The notes below the pieces were generated by a model. That model saw nothing but the letters and a program-made list of their open reading frames with translations. It did not search any database and was not told where the DNA came from. 34,554 nt of DNA from CAYSCS01 sp964429695 (GTDB lineage: Bacteria; Acidobacteriota; Aminicenantia; Aminicenantales; Aminicenantaceae), in contig CAYSCS010000071.1 in the NCBI GenBank assembly GCA_964429695.1, positions 1-34,554 of the forward strand, in the 5' to 3' direction. Both the position numbers and the translations under genes were made by a program. This document shows positions 14,132 through 21,972 of the stretch, piece by piece; the first letter of the stretch is position 1, and each line of letters begins with the position of its first letter.

Positions 14132-14760
14132 GATACTCTTTTTTTCCAGGGGACTAAAACTGCTCTCCTTCCATAAAACAGACCAAAATGAATTCGGGCC
14201 AGGAAAAAGAAGAAGCAATGTCGGATTTTTCCAAGAGGTATGTAGATGAACATCAAAATAGAAGAGATGAAGAAAAACGCTCTCCATCCCTCAATTAAAC
14301 TCTCAATAAGAGAGTTCAATAAGAAGAGGTCGACAAGGATATTAGAAGCAAAGTCATCGGCAACGCTCATCCACCTCAACTCAGGAATTATGATTCTTTT
14401 AAAAAGGAGGCCAAGACCACAAATAAACCCAGAGAAGAGAAGGATCCTTAGCAAAAAAATGAAATGGATATTTATTTTGAATGACAAAATCAAGGAGAAA
14501 AAATAGAGTAGTGCGGAAAAAATAGCCAAGTGATAAACAATCCCGGCCAGATAAGAAGGAAGATGATTTCGGGTGCTTTCTTTCTCCCAGGGAAGCATTC
14601 CTTTGCCAAAAGCATAGAAAAGACCATTTCTGAGTCTCCCTTGAGGTATTGAATACAGTGATTTTCGACCGTAATTTCTTGTCTTAAGAACCTGAATAAA
14701 TAAAGACACAAAGGCAAAAATTGAAGAAATAATGGCTGCGATTCTCAAAAGGGAAAGCAT
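14128..14760 (-). CDS. Membrane cytochrome b subunit, DsrM/HdrE/NarI-like
   Basis: 210 residues with about five hydrophobic segments (near 5-25, 68-93, 97-121, 140-155 and 160-178). Candidate haem ligands are His66 and His77 around helix 2 and His181 and His191 in the final block KIRHCFFFFLARIHFG, a pattern like that of NarI-type quinol-oxidising cytochromes. It is shorter than typical DsrM. Inferred role: passing electrons between membrane quinones and the HdrD/DsrK-like subunit, whose start codon overlaps this gene's stop (ATGA), ensuring equal translation. ATG at 14760 lies 12 nt after the dsrC stop with AAGAGA as a weak SD. Confidence 0.78.
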   Translation of the reverse strand: MLSLLRIAAIISSIFAFVSLFIQVLKTRNYGRKSLYSIPQGRLRNGLFYAFGKGMLPWEKESTRNHLPSYLAGIVYHLAIFSALLYFFSLILSFKINIHFIFLLRILLFSGFICGLGLLFKRIIIPELRWMSVADDFASNILVDLFLLNSLIESLIEGWRAFFFISSILMFIYIPLGKIRHCFFFFLARIHFGLFYGRRAVLVPWKKRVS

Positions 14761-14772
14761 TCTCTTATTGAT

Positions 14773-15093
14773 TTAAACGCATCCATCAGGTTTGGGTAGA
14801 CCTGCAATTTTACATGCCCCTTTTGCAGGTCCAGAAGGAAAGAGCTGATAGATATAACGTAGAGAAAAGCCTGTGTGCTGACAGAGCTTTCTGATCATTG
14901 GAGCCATCTTCTTTTCTTTATAATACTCGCGAATATAATTAATCACAGCCCAGTGGTCCTCAGTTAATTCTGCTATACCTTCTTCGGCTCTGGCTAAAAT
15001 CTCTGCCACCTGCCTGTCCCATTCCTCAGGCTTGATAAGGAATCCTTCCTCATTAACCTCAATCCTTTTACATTCTTTATCTATGAATGGCAT
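14773..15093 (-). CDS. dsrC: DsrC family sulfur-carrier protein with both redox cysteines
   Basis: 106 residues, full length for DsrC/TusE. Seen: the TEDHWAVINYIREYY helix block near 44-58, MIRKLCQHTGFSLRYIYQLFPSGPAKGAC, and the flexible C-terminal arm with Cys94 and the penultimate Cys105 separated by exactly ten residues (CKIAGLPKPDGCV). TusE keeps only the last Cys, so this is the two-cysteine DsrC type that carries sulfur as a trisulfide and is reduced by DsrMK. First gene of a three-gene operon with the cytochrome b and HdrD/DsrK-like subunits. No dsrAB sulfite reductase is in the window, so its sulfur or disulfide partner is unknown. Confidence 0.93.
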   Translation of the reverse strand: MPFIDKECKRIEVNEEGFLIKPEEWDRQVAEILARAEEGIAELTEDHWAVINYIREYYKEKKMAPMIRKLCQHTGFSLRYIYQLFPSGPAKGACKIAGLPKPDGCV

Positions 15094-15120
15094 TTTTAAC
15101 CTTTTTTTTAATGGCTAAAA

Positions 15121-15129
15121 ATTATACCA
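15121..15129 (-). promoter_or_regulatory. Extended -10 promoter for the dsrC operon
   Basis: Minus-strand TGGTATAAT, a perfect -10 hexamer with a TGn extension, about 28 nt upstream of the dsrC ATG. The -35 region is poor, as expected for extended -10 promoters. Confidence 0.55.
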
Positions 15130-15267
15130 TACAAGGTCCAGATTTTCCTAAAGAATTTACATAATCTTGGCAAAAAATTTTAGTATGGGCAAAATTAAGA
15201 ATAACCATAAAAGCCAAAAAGAAGATCAAATTTTGGTAGAATCAATGAATCGCAGAAAAACAATAGA

Positions 15268-15307
15268 ATTTATTTAAGGCTTAAATTTTTATTGCTTTTA
15301 AATAAAT
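15268..15307. repeat. Perfect 10-bp inverted repeat upstream of the 15351 gene
   Basis: ATTTATTTAA at 15268-15277 and TTAAATAAAT at 15298-15307, separated by 20 nt, lie 44-83 nt upstream of the ATG. This could be an operator or cruciform-prone AT sequence; chance is possible in AT-rich DNA. Confidence 0.35.
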
Positions 15308-15330
15308 ACTGTTCCAACTTAAATTAAGAG

Positions 15331-15343
15331 CTCCTAAAAGGAG
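15331..15343 (+). promoter_or_regulatory. Small hairpin over the SD of the 15351 gene
   Basis: CTCCT and AGGAG form a 5-bp stem with loop AAA; the second arm is the core of the SD (AAAAGGAGG) for the ATG at 15351. Confidence 0.35.
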
Positions 15344-15350
15344 GCAGAAA

Positions 15351-16097
15351 ATGAAAAAGTCTATATCTTGGACAGTCTCGATAACCATAATCCTCATCTT
15401 CGCTTCTAGTCTCACTTACACACTCCATTATTTAATATTCCGCGATTTGCATCATATCTTTATCTATATGATAGGAGATTTTGGGTTCCTTTTTCTCGAT
15501 GTATTACTCGTCATTATTCTGATTGAACGCCTGCTGACCAAACGTGAAAAAGAGATGATTCTTAAAAAATTAAACATGGTAATTGGAGCCTTTTTCAGCG
15601 AGGTAGGGCTTGAGCTCCTGAAAAGACTTTCAGAATTCATGATAGGGACCGATGCTCTCAAGGAGAAAATGCTAATTGATACCCGATGGGGTAAAAAGGA
15701 ATTCAGAGAGGCTCTTAAATCCGCTAAAAGCTTCTCTTATGAAATAAAGGTTGAGCCCCTTAAACTTGCTGAACTAAGAAATTTTCTTCATGAAAAGCAA
15801 TCCTTCATGCTTCGGCTCCTTGAGAATCCGAACCTCCTCGAACACGAACACTTTACTGATTTTCTCTGGGCTGTTTTCCATCTTAGTGAAGAGCTTACTC
15901 TCAGGGGACGAGAGCTTGAGAACCTTCCCCAATCTGATTATGAACATTTAGCAGGTGACCTTAAAAGAGCCTGTTCATTGATAATAGAAGAATGGATTGC
16001 CTATACCTCTCACCTTAAAGAAAAATATCCTTTCCTCTATTCTCTTGCAGTGAGGATAAACCCTCTAAACCCAAGTGCCTCTCCCATTGTCCGCTAA
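15351..16097 (+). CDS. Membrane-anchored helical protein of unknown function
   Basis: 248 residues. Two N-terminal transmembrane helices (about 8-28 and 38-60) are followed by a basic RLLTKREKEMILKKLNMVIGAFFSEVG segment and a long soluble helical domain ending in a proline-rich tail. The LNMVIGAFFSEVG block looks like that of a widespread uncharacterised family, but I cannot name it. The product is probably an inner-membrane protein with its bulk in the cytoplasm. AGGAGG lies 6 nt before the ATG. It is monocistronic, divergent from the dsrC operon and convergent with the lipoprotein gene. Confidence 0.75.
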   Translation: MKKSISWTVSITIILIFASSLTYTLHYLIFRDLHHIFIYMIGDFGFLFLDVLLVIILIERLLTKREKEMILKKLNMVIGAFFSEVGLELLKRLSEFMIGTDALKEKMLIDTRWGKKEFREALKSAKSFSYEIKVEPLKLAELRNFLHEKQSFMLRLLENPNLLEHEHFTDFLWAVFHLSEELTLRGRELENLPQSDYEHLAGDLKRACSLIIEEWIAYTSHLKEKYPFLYSLAVRINPLNPSASPIVR

Positions 16098-16115
16098 AAG
16101 CTTTATCTAACGAAG

Positions 16116-16421
16116 TCAGGTGCAGATTTTATGCCTCTTCCTCTTGAATCTAAAGATTCCCCCACTCATGAAAAGACCTGCACCGAGAACAAAGCCAAAG
16201 TTATACCAGAAACCGGAGTTGTGAACCTCATAGATTCTTACTTTGTTGGTGAAAATTGAGATTATGAAAGTTATCGGAGCTATGAGGCCATGCCAGAGTC
16301 CCTTCCAGAATCCTGAAATCTTCCCCTCTTCGTTGGGTATTTTTTCCAGCTTGTTAGGTCCTGGAGCACAGCTACAAAGGAAAATTATCAGAAGAGCTGT
16401 TCCTATTAACCTTTCTTTCAT
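16116..16421 (-). CDS. Small lipoprotein with membrane segments
   Basis: 101 residues. The signal sequence ends in a lipobox-like LCSC with Cys18 as the likely lipidated residue. It is followed by a conserved-looking core GFWKGLWHGLIAPITFI and IYEVHNSGFWYNFGFVLG, then a basic C-terminus; two hydrophobic stretches could cross a membrane. I have an impression that the W-rich core recurs in small uncharacterised bacterial proteins. The ATG at 16421 has GAGG 6 nt upstream; the frame extends to a GTG at 16433, whose SD is too close. It is the last gene of the barrel-RND-LolA operon, 35 nt after the LolA-like gene. Function unknown. Confidence 0.65.
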   Translation of the reverse strand: MKERLIGTALLIIFLCSCAPGPNKLEKIPNEEGKISGFWKGLWHGLIAPITFIISIFTNKVRIYEVHNSGFWYNFGFVLGAGLFMSGGIFRFKRKRHKICT

Positions 16422-16456
16422 TTTCAACCTCACTTCCTTACAAATAATTTTACATC

Positions 16457-17257
16457 TTAAACCCTTTCGAGATATCTCATGGTAAAGTATTCATCTTTCA
16501 AATCAGATTTCAATTGAATCTCATCAACCTTCAAAATAGATTGGCGGCCATTCTGTTTGTTGACCATGACCATGTGGACGGGTCTAAATTTATGATTCTG
16601 GGTATCGATTTCTTTTACTTCTTTTACCTCAAGCTCCTTGTGGAGTTCCCCATCTAAGTCATAATAAATGGCTTTTCTGATGATAAAGTCCTGTTTAGCA
16701 ATGAAGACGATTCTTTTTGAAAATCCGTTTTCTTCGGCTATGTCTTCATTGAGAGGGGAGATTTCAATCTCCCAACAGGACACACCTCCAATTTCTTTCT
16801 CATCAAGAAGTCGATAATTAAAATCATCCAATCTCGAAGGAGTCATATCGGCATAAGAAAACTCACTTCCCATGAAGTTCTTGGCTTTTTCGCTGCTTAC
16901 AATTCTCCTCGTCTTCCTTAAAGCTGGCATGAAGAGCCAGATATCATCTTCCTTATCTTCATAATCGTATGTCAGGAGTCCTGTCCCCTTAACGTCAGCT
17001 GGGGAAAGGAAGCGGATCAATCTTTTTTCCGTGCTTCCGTTATCATAAAGTTTAGAAAGAGCACTTATTTTTCTTACCCTTTCCCTCCCTTTCTCATCGA
17101 TTATGGTCATTGTCGATAAAGATTCAGAACCTTCGAGTTTTGTGGCCTTAAAGGCTCGGTCGACTATCTGCTTAGCAGTTAGGTTTTCCTGGAAAGAAAT
17201 TCCGCTCGAAGCAGAGAAGAGAACTGAAAAAAGAATAATTAATTTTCTTATTTTCAT
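16457..17257 (-). CDS. LolA-like outer membrane lipoprotein-sorting protein
   Basis: 266 residues with a signal peptide (about 1-21), so periplasmic. It matches the LolA-like group (COG2834) often encoded next to MMPL/RND transporters. Seen: LTAKQIVDRAFKATK, a central block IWLFMPALRKTRRI, NFMGSEFSYADM near 129-140, and the C-terminal EYFTMRYLERV, all typical. The fold is a half beta-barrel with a hydrophobic cavity that can carry acyl chains. Its place beside an RND transporter and a barrel suggests it carries a lipid or other hydrophobic cargo across the periplasm. Start ATG has AAGGAGAG 4 nt upstream; that SD sits in a small hairpin (17261-17275). The RND stop is 86 nt upstream. Confidence 0.85.
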   Translation of the reverse strand: MKIRKLIILFSVLFSASSGISFQENLTAKQIVDRAFKATKLEGSESLSTMTIIDEKGRERVRKISALSKLYDNGSTEKRLIRFLSPADVKGTGLLTYDYEDKEDDIWLFMPALRKTRRIVSSEKAKNFMGSEFSYADMTPSRLDDFNYRLLDEKEIGGVSCWEIEISPLNEDIAEENGFSKRIVFIAKQDFIIRKAIYYDLDGELHKELEVKEVKEIDTQNHKFRPVHMVMVNKQNGRQSILKVDEIQLKSDLKDEYFTMRYLERV

Positions 17258-17260
17258 TAA

Positions 17261-17275
17261 ACTCTCCTTAAGAGT
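17261..17275 (-). promoter_or_regulatory. Small hairpin over the SD of the LolA-like gene
   Basis: ACTCT and AGAGT pair around a 5-nt loop; the SD AAGGAGAG spans loop and second arm directly before the start codon. Confidence 0.35.
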
Positions 17276-17343
17276 ATAGAATATTTTTCAAGTTCTACCT
17301 ATAAATTTAAATAACATACACCCTATTTAATCTCAATCAGCCT

Positions 17344-19632
17344 TCACCGGCCTTTGGTTTTCTTCCCTGACGGTTCAAGAAATTTCGGGCGAAAGAGAAG
17401 ACTGAGGGAAGGAACCAGAACTATCCCACCGCAAAGACAAGAAAAGATGGAAGCCACAACCAGGAACCCGAAAAAGCGAACAGGTAAGAAACTGGAAATG
17501 AACAAAATAACAAACCCTATAATAACCGAAAAGGCATTGAAAACAATCCCCCTCCCAGTAGTGCTCAGAGTTTTCTTGACCCCTTCTTCTGGAGAAAGAC
17601 CGTTTTGCCTTTCCTCCCTGTATCTCCAGAGAAAATGAATGGTGTAGTCAACCCCCACCCCAATCATAATAGAAGAAAGCATGGCTGTGGAAATGTTTAG
17701 TTCGATACCGAAGATTCCCATAAGACCGAAAAGAATGCTCACGGAAAGGGCAAGAGGAAGAGATGAAATAAGGCCTGCGACAAAGGAACGAAATAGAAGA
17801 ATGATTAAAATCCCGATAACTACAATTGCCATAAGTAATGAGATAAGCTGGCCGCTTACTATCTTTTTTGCAATCTGAGAAAGTATTGCTCCAAACCCAC
17901 CTATGAGTTTAACATCCCGGTCGTTTTTTACCATGCTTTTTATTTCTTCTAAGACTTTGTTGATTTTATGGGTACTTCCTGTCTTAATTCGGGCAGTGAT
18001 TAATGCATTTTGATAAGGGAAATCGACCAGTTTTTCGAAATCCTCCGGGTCCCCACTCATCGCATATAGTTCGAAATATTGAGCTATTGCATCTCGAGTG
18101 GTAGGAATCTTATCATAGCCTTCCTCTCCCCTATCATTTAAAGCACGGCTCATTTGGCGAAGAACGCGTGCGATCGAGTTTGTAAGGCCAACTTCAGGAA
18201 TCTTCTCAATTCTCCTCTCAAGTTCATCTATCTTTCTCATCAGCCTTGGATCCTTAATATCACCTCCAATGACCACCGATACATTCTGAGCACCTCCGAG
18301 ATTCCTGTTGATTATCTCAGAAGCGTACACTACAGGATGATCACGCGGAAAATATCTATTTGGGTCAGTATCTATGACCAGAAAAAATATTCCACAGGAG
18401 AGAAGAACCGTTAAAATGAGGAACATCACGACCATGACTCTTGGCTTGGAGACAATTGAATCGCCAATGAAGCTTAAAATCTTCTCTAGAGACCCGAAAG
18501 TAAAATTAGAAGAATTTTTCACCTTAAGTCTCTTTGGTTCAGGGATTAAGGAAATGAGAGCAGGAATCATGAAAAGACTGGCTGTTAGAGCAAAAAAGAT
18601 GCCTGCAGAAGCAAGAATACCAAGCTGTCGGGCAGGGACAACAAAATGTCCCATGAGACAAAGCATCCCGCTGATTGTGGTCAGTCCTGTGAATAATACA
18701 GGTGCACTCATGGAAGAAAAGATCGTCTCTGCGAGCTCTTTCCTTGTATATTTAATCTTAAGGGATAGTAACTCCTGGTAGCGAGCAATAAGATGGATTC
18801 CATAATCATTGGCAATTGCAATCAACATCACAGGCAGGATTACGGTGATCACATGGATCTTCCAGCCCAGAAAATGGATCAACCCCATTGAAAACATTAT
18901 TGACATGATGACGATTAAAAAGGGCAAAACCACGCCTCTTAATTGCTTAAAACAGAAAAGAAGAAAGATGAGCATGATAGAAACGCCAAGAGGAAGGAAT
19001 CTCTTCAGGTCTTTTTGAATGCTTTTAGTCACCTGGACTCGAAGATGAGGAAGACCTCCGATAAGGACCTCTTCTTTACCTGGATTTCTGTGGATAATTC
19101 TGTTTATTTCGTCTAGGACTTCCCTATCAGAAACATTGGACTTAAGAAGGGCAATCACTCCTGTCAGAGTGAAATCTTTAGAAACCACACTTCCATAAAC
19201 TAAGTCATTCTCTTCAATTTCTTTCCTCAAGCTTTCCTTTTCTTCGTTTGTTTGAGGAATGCTCTTTACCGCGGGATTTACGACCATTGTCCCATCTTCT
19301 CCTTTGATACTTTTCAACTCGAAAAGTGAAAGCACCTTATCCACACCGTTTACTCGTTTCATTTCTCTCGAGATTTTTTTTACCCTTTCTAGAGTTTCTC
19401 TCTTAAGGACATCTTCAGACTTAATCACAACCATGAGCATATCTGTGCCACCAAAAATTTCATCGATTTGTTCTGTATTCATCCTAGATTCCATATTTTT
19501 GGGAAGCATGGCTTTCATCTCGGGCTCTATCTTTACCTTGGGAATGTTTATTCCAAAAATAATAGAAAGAGCACTAAATAAGACAATAATCGTAAAACGA
19601 TATTTTATGACCCAAGAAGCGAAGTTTTTCAT
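17344..19632 (-). CDS. MMPL/RND-superfamily transporter
   Basis: 762 residues in two related halves, each with one N-terminal transmembrane helix, a large periplasmic loop and a block of five more helices (12 in all). First-half loop about 30-205, helices about 208-360; second half begins near 390 with loop 425-585 and helices about 590-755. Seen: FGGTDMLMVVIKS, the SSD-like helix run VILPVMLIAIANDYGIHLIARYQE and its repeat SSIMIGVGVDYTIHFLWRYREE, with the Asp residues expected for proton coupling. Family members move lipids, hopanoids or other hydrophobic molecules. With barrel and LolA-like partners, an envelope-trafficking role is likely; the cargo is unknown. The SD is weak (AAGGT). Confidence 0.9.
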   Translation of the reverse strand: MKNFASWVIKYRFTIIVLFSALSIIFGINIPKVKIEPEMKAMLPKNMESRMNTEQIDEIFGGTDMLMVVIKSEDVLKRETLERVKKISREMKRVNGVDKVLSLFELKSIKGEDGTMVVNPAVKSIPQTNEEKESLRKEIEENDLVYGSVVSKDFTLTGVIALLKSNVSDREVLDEINRIIHRNPGKEEVLIGGLPHLRVQVTKSIQKDLKRFLPLGVSIMLIFLLFCFKQLRGVVLPFLIVIMSIMFSMGLIHFLGWKIHVITVILPVMLIAIANDYGIHLIARYQELLSLKIKYTRKELAETIFSSMSAPVLFTGLTTISGMLCLMGHFVVPARQLGILASAGIFFALTASLFMIPALISLIPEPKRLKVKNSSNFTFGSLEKILSFIGDSIVSKPRVMVVMFLILTVLLSCGIFFLVIDTDPNRYFPRDHPVVYASEIINRNLGGAQNVSVVIGGDIKDPRLMRKIDELERRIEKIPEVGLTNSIARVLRQMSRALNDRGEEGYDKIPTTRDAIAQYFELYAMSGDPEDFEKLVDFPYQNALITARIKTGSTHKINKVLEEIKSMVKNDRDVKLIGGFGAILSQIAKKIVSGQLISLLMAIVVIGILIILLFRSFVAGLISSLPLALSVSILFGLMGIFGIELNISTAMLSSIMIGVGVDYTIHFLWRYREERQNGLSPEEGVKKTLSTTGRGIVFNAFSVIIGFVILFISSFLPVRFFGFLVVASIFSCLCGGIVLVPSLSLLFRPKFLEPSGKKTKGR

Positions 19633-19709
19633 CGTGATACCTTATCCTCTTAAAAACAATTTTCTAAGAGCCCTTTTGTCTCGAAGAAAAGGTGACTTTT
19701 TATTGTTTC

Positions 19710-20021
19710 TCAAAGCTTCTCATGCTCTTTATCATCGAATTCTTCTCTACAGAAAAGATTCAACGCGTGCCCTATCCTAAGGTGGCTGGTCATAACATAC
19801 ACAGGGACTGGAATAATCATATTTAAGAGCTGCAAACCTTCAGAATTGAAGCCCAGTTTCTGGATAATCGAGGCTTCCTTTTTAATGAGTACAGAGATTC
19901 GAGAGACTTTTAAGCCCGCAACCTCTAGAACTTTAAAAGAGAATTCATTGGAATTAACAAGGGCAAGCTTGATTTTTTCGCTTACCAATTTAATAAATCC
20001 TTTAAAGGGAGATTCATTCAT
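19710..20021 (-). CDS. 103-residue protein of unknown function in the RND operon
   Basis: A soluble, helical protein with no signal peptide: an amphipathic N-terminal half (FIKLVSEKIKLALVNSN), a central IKKEASIIQKLGF region and a hydrophobic stretch LLNMIIPVPVYVMTSHLRIG near the C-terminus. I do not recognise the family. It lies between the barrel and the RND gene on the same strand, 77 nt before the latter, so it probably belongs to that operon. The ATG at 20021 overlaps the stop of a 24-codon ORF as ATGA-type coupling, and the only SD-like AGAGGA is in a hairpin 15 nt upstream. Confidence 0.55.
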   Translation of the reverse strand: MNESPFKGFIKLVSEKIKLALVNSNEFSFKVLEVAGLKVSRISVLIKKEASIIQKLGFNSEGLQLLNMIIPVPVYVMTSHLRIGHALNLFCREEFDDKEHEKL

Positions 20022-20092
20022 TTTTCAGAGGAGTTATCCTCTTCCTTTAAAGTTTCATGAATTTTATCCATGTTATTGAAAAAATCATCCAT
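20018..20092 (-). CDS. Possible 24-residue leader ORF coupled to the 103-residue gene
   Basis: An acidic 24-residue ORF (starting MDDFFNNMDKIHETLK) whose TGA overlaps the ATG of the next gene. No clear SD precedes its own ATG. It may be a genuine small gene, a translational coupler for the downstream protein, or chance; it fits the operon's strand and spacing. Function unknown. Confidence 0.35.
   Translation of the reverse strand: MDDFFNNMDKIHETLKEEDNSSEK
20027..20042 (-). promoter_or_regulatory. Hairpin before the 103-residue gene
   Basis: AGAGGA and TCCTCT form a perfect 6-bp stem with a 4-nt loop, ending a few bases before the ATG at 20021. It encloses the only SD-like sequence and lies within the 24-codon ORF, so translation of that ORF would open it. 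Confidence 0.45.
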
Positions 20093-20255
20093 TTTAGTTT
20101 TTAGAAGCCCTGCTCAATTTTCGAAGTAAGATTAAATCATGCCACATTTCCCCTTGTTTCACTTGGAATCTCCCTTATTCAAACTCCAGAATAACCTTTG
20201 AATCCAATGTTTTTTTCTAGTGCCTTTCATCCTGACATTCATTTTCCACTTCGCC

Positions 20256-21572
20256 CTAAAAATGAACTTTCAACTGGAAGAATATCGAATTCAGGGTTGA
20301 GTCTATGGTTCCAAAAAGAGTCTCATCCGGTCCAGAAAAAACCTCAATCCCAGTGGTAAAGTTTAAGTCATCAGTTATCTCGCAGGTAAATTCTGGTCTC
20401 ATCATGGCTTCTTTGCTTGTTACATTAAACAGGCTTACAAATTCAATTTTCATCGTTTCATGAGCGAGAGCCTTCCCTACCCTGAAAAAGAGAGAATGGC
20501 TATGCCTGTGAAGCTGGGATGATATCATTCTGTTTTTGCTTTCGATTTCATAGACGGGAAGGAGAAAAAGCTCGGCTGGTCTCCTCAGTTCTTCAAATTT
20601 AAATACATACTTTCCCACATACTGAGCAATTAAGCTCAAGTCTTGAGGAAATTCCTTCTCTATTCCTAGAACAAGCTGAATTTCTGGGTTTGGAATATGA
20701 ATTTCTGTTTTATGATCTCCATGAGGTATGCGGCAGGCGAATTCTCCTCTTAGACCATAGGTCTTTTGAATTGTTGTTTGAAAATCTAAACCGAAGACAT
20801 GCATTCGATATGACTTGAGGAAGATTTCAAGAGATAAACCCTGAGGAGTGAAGATCGGAGTCCCTGATGCAATGCCTGGAAATGGATTATGTCCATTAAA
20901 ATAAGAGAACGAACCGTCTATCCACGAAAATTCGAAATTTGCTCTCAAACCGAAAGCGCTATTCGCAAATGTTGCTTCTGGATACTGGGGTTTGCTCAAA
21001 GAAATTCCTTTTGGAAAAGAGATGAGTTCTGTAGGCACTACGGAGGCTCTGTATGATGGAATCCAGACAAGTTCGAGTCTCAAAGGAAGGAGGTTATAGA
21101 AAGAGCGAATAAGAAAATTTCCCTCCCTTCTATCATCCTCTTCAGGAGACCGGATGAGCATATTTTTTGGTGTTATATTATCTGTGGGATTAATTCCATC
21201 GGCTCTCCCCCACGCAACTATCTGATGTCCGATTCTAAAATCGAATTTTCCGGCATAAATGTTCACATATGCTTCACGAAGATTGAACTCTGTAATTTCA
21301 CTCTTAAATTCATATCCTTCTCTGAAGCGGATTTCGGCGAAGGCATCTCCAAAGCCACTTTTTCTTGCCCGGAATTTAAGCGAGGCTTCTCCATAAGCAC
21401 TCTTTATTTCGCCCGAATTTGAGAGAGGTCTTTTGCCTGCATAGCCCAGACTCCTTATATATCCATTTAAATCAAAATCCCTCTCTTCCTCGCTATCTTT
21501 CAGAAAGCCATGAGAGTAAGCTAGGTAAGCTAGAATAATAATCAAAAAAAATACGCTCAATATTTTTCTCAT
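20256..21572 (-). CDS. Outer-membrane beta-barrel protein (DUF1302-like)
   Basis: 438 residues with a signal peptide (about 1-21) and alternating beta strands to the C-terminal Phe, the outer-membrane insertion signature (FFQLKVHF). The block RIGHQIVAWGRADGINPTDNITPKN near 115-140 resembles the conserved GxQxxxWG...NPxD motif of DUF1302-type barrels that accompany MMPL/RND transporters. The long N-terminal strand region GEASLKFRARKSGFGDAFAEIRFREGYEF also fits a barrel. The ATG at 21572 follows GGAGG by 4 nt; the in-frame TTG just before it is too close to the SD. First gene of the trafficking operon; likely the outer-membrane port for the RND/LolA-like system, by context only. Confidence 0.8.
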   Translation of the reverse strand: MRKILSVFFLIIILAYLAYSHGFLKDSEEERDFDLNGYIRSLGYAGKRPLSNSGEIKSAYGEASLKFRARKSGFGDAFAEIRFREGYEFKSEITEFNLREAYVNIYAGKFDFRIGHQIVAWGRADGINPTDNITPKNMLIRSPEEDDRREGNFLIRSFYNLLPLRLELVWIPSYRASVVPTELISFPKGISLSKPQYPEATFANSAFGLRANFEFSWIDGSFSYFNGHNPFPGIASGTPIFTPQGLSLEIFLKSYRMHVFGLDFQTTIQKTYGLRGEFACRIPHGDHKTEIHIPNPEIQLVLGIEKEFPQDLSLIAQYVGKYVFKFEELRRPAELFLLPVYEIESKNRMISSQLHRHSHSLFFRVGKALAHETMKIEFVSLFNVTSKEAMMRPEFTCEITDDLNFTTGIEVFSGPDETLFGTIDSTLNSIFFQLKVHF

Positions 21573-21604
21573 CAAGCCTCCACCTCAATTTTAAACAAAA
21601 TTTT

Positions 21605-21634
21605 GATATATATTAAATTTACTTCTCTGTAAAT
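21605..21634 (-). promoter_or_regulatory. Promoter and overlapping dyad operator upstream of the barrel operon
   Basis: Minus-strand TTTACA (21633-21628), 17-nt spacer, TATATC (21610-21605). The -35 lies within an 18-bp dyad at 21617-21634, ATTTAC - 6 nt - GTAAAT, well placed for a repressor. No regulator gene is adjacent. Confidence 0.45.
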
Positions 21635-21943
21635 ACTTTTTTGGGGTGATAAAAAAGCTATGAAATTAAAAGATAAAGATACCCTTTTCCTGAACACGAT
21701 AAGTATTTATTGAAGTAAAATAAAAAAGTAAGAATAATTAGATAAATAAAGCTATGATTTTTCCCGAAGCAATTTCCTCTGCACACAGCCTCTTTTTTTC
21801 TCGCTCTCTTCTTAAACTTCAGGCCTCATAAATCTATTGCATTCTTTATGGTCAGACTTGAGTGGTGATCCATCTTGGGGGTTATGACTCTATCTCAATC
21901 CTTCCCCTTGGATATTAAAAATTAATATGAAAAATTTGTTCCC

Positions 21944-21972
21944 TTGACATAGAATCTTTGCTGAAATAGAAA
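21944..21972 (+). promoter_or_regulatory. Strong sigma70-type promoter
   Basis: A perfect TTGACA at 21944-21949, 17-nt spacer and TAGAAA at 21967-21972, with start expected near 21979 and a leader of about 25 nt to the TTG at 22004. Confidence 0.65.

Noticed and set aside
14132..14287. N-terminal extension of the HdrD/DsrK-like protein
   Set aside because: It overlaps the membrane-subunit gene in another frame and has no motif; the ATGA junction at 14128-14131 marks the start.
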